From the NCBI GenBank assembly GCA_023213395.1, contig CM041465.1, positions 38,261,741 through 38,325,740 on the forward strand: DNA of 64,000 nucleotides, written 5' to 3'. The number at the start of each line of letters is the position of its first letter. Positions within the stretch are counted from its first letter, which is position 1. Positions 63,438-64,000 of this stretch are shown here, piece after piece. The notes beneath the pieces were generated by a model. That model worked only from the letters and a program-made list of their open reading frames with translations, searched no databases and was not told the DNA's origin. This stretch comes from Cycas panzhihuaensis. Its lineage: Eukaryota; Cycadophyta. The position numbers and the translations under genes were made by a program.

Positions 63438-64000
63438 TCAAGAATTTTTGGAAACTACTCCTGTGGTGATATGCTCATTAAAACCCTAGCCAATGCTTTC
63501 ATTCCATCTACCAGTTTTACACCTACAACCTATTGTTTGTGATTACATCTCTATTTTTGCATTGAAGGGTCGATGTGCTTGTGCATCCTCCAACTCAGTT
63601 TTCATTGAATTGCTTGCCATTCTAACATCAAGCACCTTCCTCTGCATCGTGCAATATTTTTGACTTATCTTTGTGTGTCGTACTTGCTCCTCGATATTCT
63701 CATCAACGTAGCTTGTACTGCCATGGTTTATCTGGTCATTGCTGTCATACCTACTGGGGGCTCCTATCATAGGGACTCCCATAGCTGCAACATATCCAAT
63801 TGGGCGTCTGAAAGGAAATTGTAGGGTGTTTCATCCATACAATAGGTGTGGGGGCAAAAAATGACTCTGTTGCTGAAGCATAGTTGAATGATCCCATGAT
63901 GGATGACACAAGATTTAGCAACTATGAATGCGCATTTAGAAGCTTTGTTTGAGCAAGCACACACTTCTGTCCACATCTTCTTCTTAGCATCTTGCAAGCT
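63438..64000 (-). other. Right-hand flank with minus-strand open reading of unknown origin
   Basis: Two overlapping minus ORFs (63997-63767 and 63782-63543) are open to the window edge. The second reads PIGYVAAMGVPMIGAPSRYD, then a coiled-coil-like VRHTKISQKYCTMQRKVLDV, ending at 63543. No retrotransposon motif is visible. It may be a host exon or pseudogene continuing outside the window. I do not recognise it. Confidence 0.3.

Overview
This window is non-genic, transposon-dominated nuclear DNA from a plant with a large, repeat-rich genome. I infer a seed plant, quite possibly a gymnosperm. The reasons are the nested Ty1/copia and Ty3/gypsy LTR retrotransposons, primer-binding sites matching initiator-Met tRNA, the absence of an intact host gene over 64 kb, and extensive decay by stops and frameshifts. 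The species cannot be fixed from the sequence alone. No rRNA, tRNA, CRISPR or bacterial-type feature was seen.

Layout, left to right. (1) 1-6176: plus-strand copia element C1, entered in its leader, with broken gag, protease, integrase, RT and RNase H, then a 3' LTR. (2) 6177-8017: minus-strand gypsy fragment G0 (gag, PBS, 712-bp 5' LTR). (3) 8018-8563: short unexplained flank. (4) 8564-33050: plus-strand gypsy G1, with TSD ATGAC at both ends, about 10 kb of its own sequence and three foreign insertions: R2 (11905-17414, TSD AAATT, a gag-only element carrying an antisense host-gene fragment of DUF506 type), C2 (19419-28067, minus copia, TSD TCTAC), and I2 (23282-26313, minus, gag-only, TSD CGTTA) inside C2. 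(5) 33051-33561 and 41332-43344: flanks split by C3 (33562-41331, minus copia, two LTRs that appear identical, TSD AAAGT). (6) 43345-44783: plus copia RT fragment C5, followed directly by an LTR with its own PBS. (7) 44898-63437: minus gypsy G3. Its 3' LTR is interrupted by copia C4 (45741-52297, TSD GGATG/AGATG), and the end of its pol gene is interrupted by plus gypsy G2 (52536-57990, TSD TCTTA). (8) 63438-64000: a minus-strand open stretch of unknown nature.

The genes do not work together as a pathway. Each element once encoded Gag (particle), protease, reverse transcriptase/RNase H and integrase, and all are now defective. Nesting gives a relative history: G1 before R2 and C2, C2 before I2, and G3 before C4 and G2. 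By LTR identity C3 looks youngest, yet its coding region is badly broken, which suggests mobilisation in trans, LTR homogenisation or assembly error.

The most interesting items are the host-gene capture in R2, the two gag-only elements (R2 and I2), the identical-LTR but broken C3, the extra ORFs of G1, and a GTACGTACC/AAAAAGGTA motif shared between the G1 5' LTR and its 3' untranslated region.
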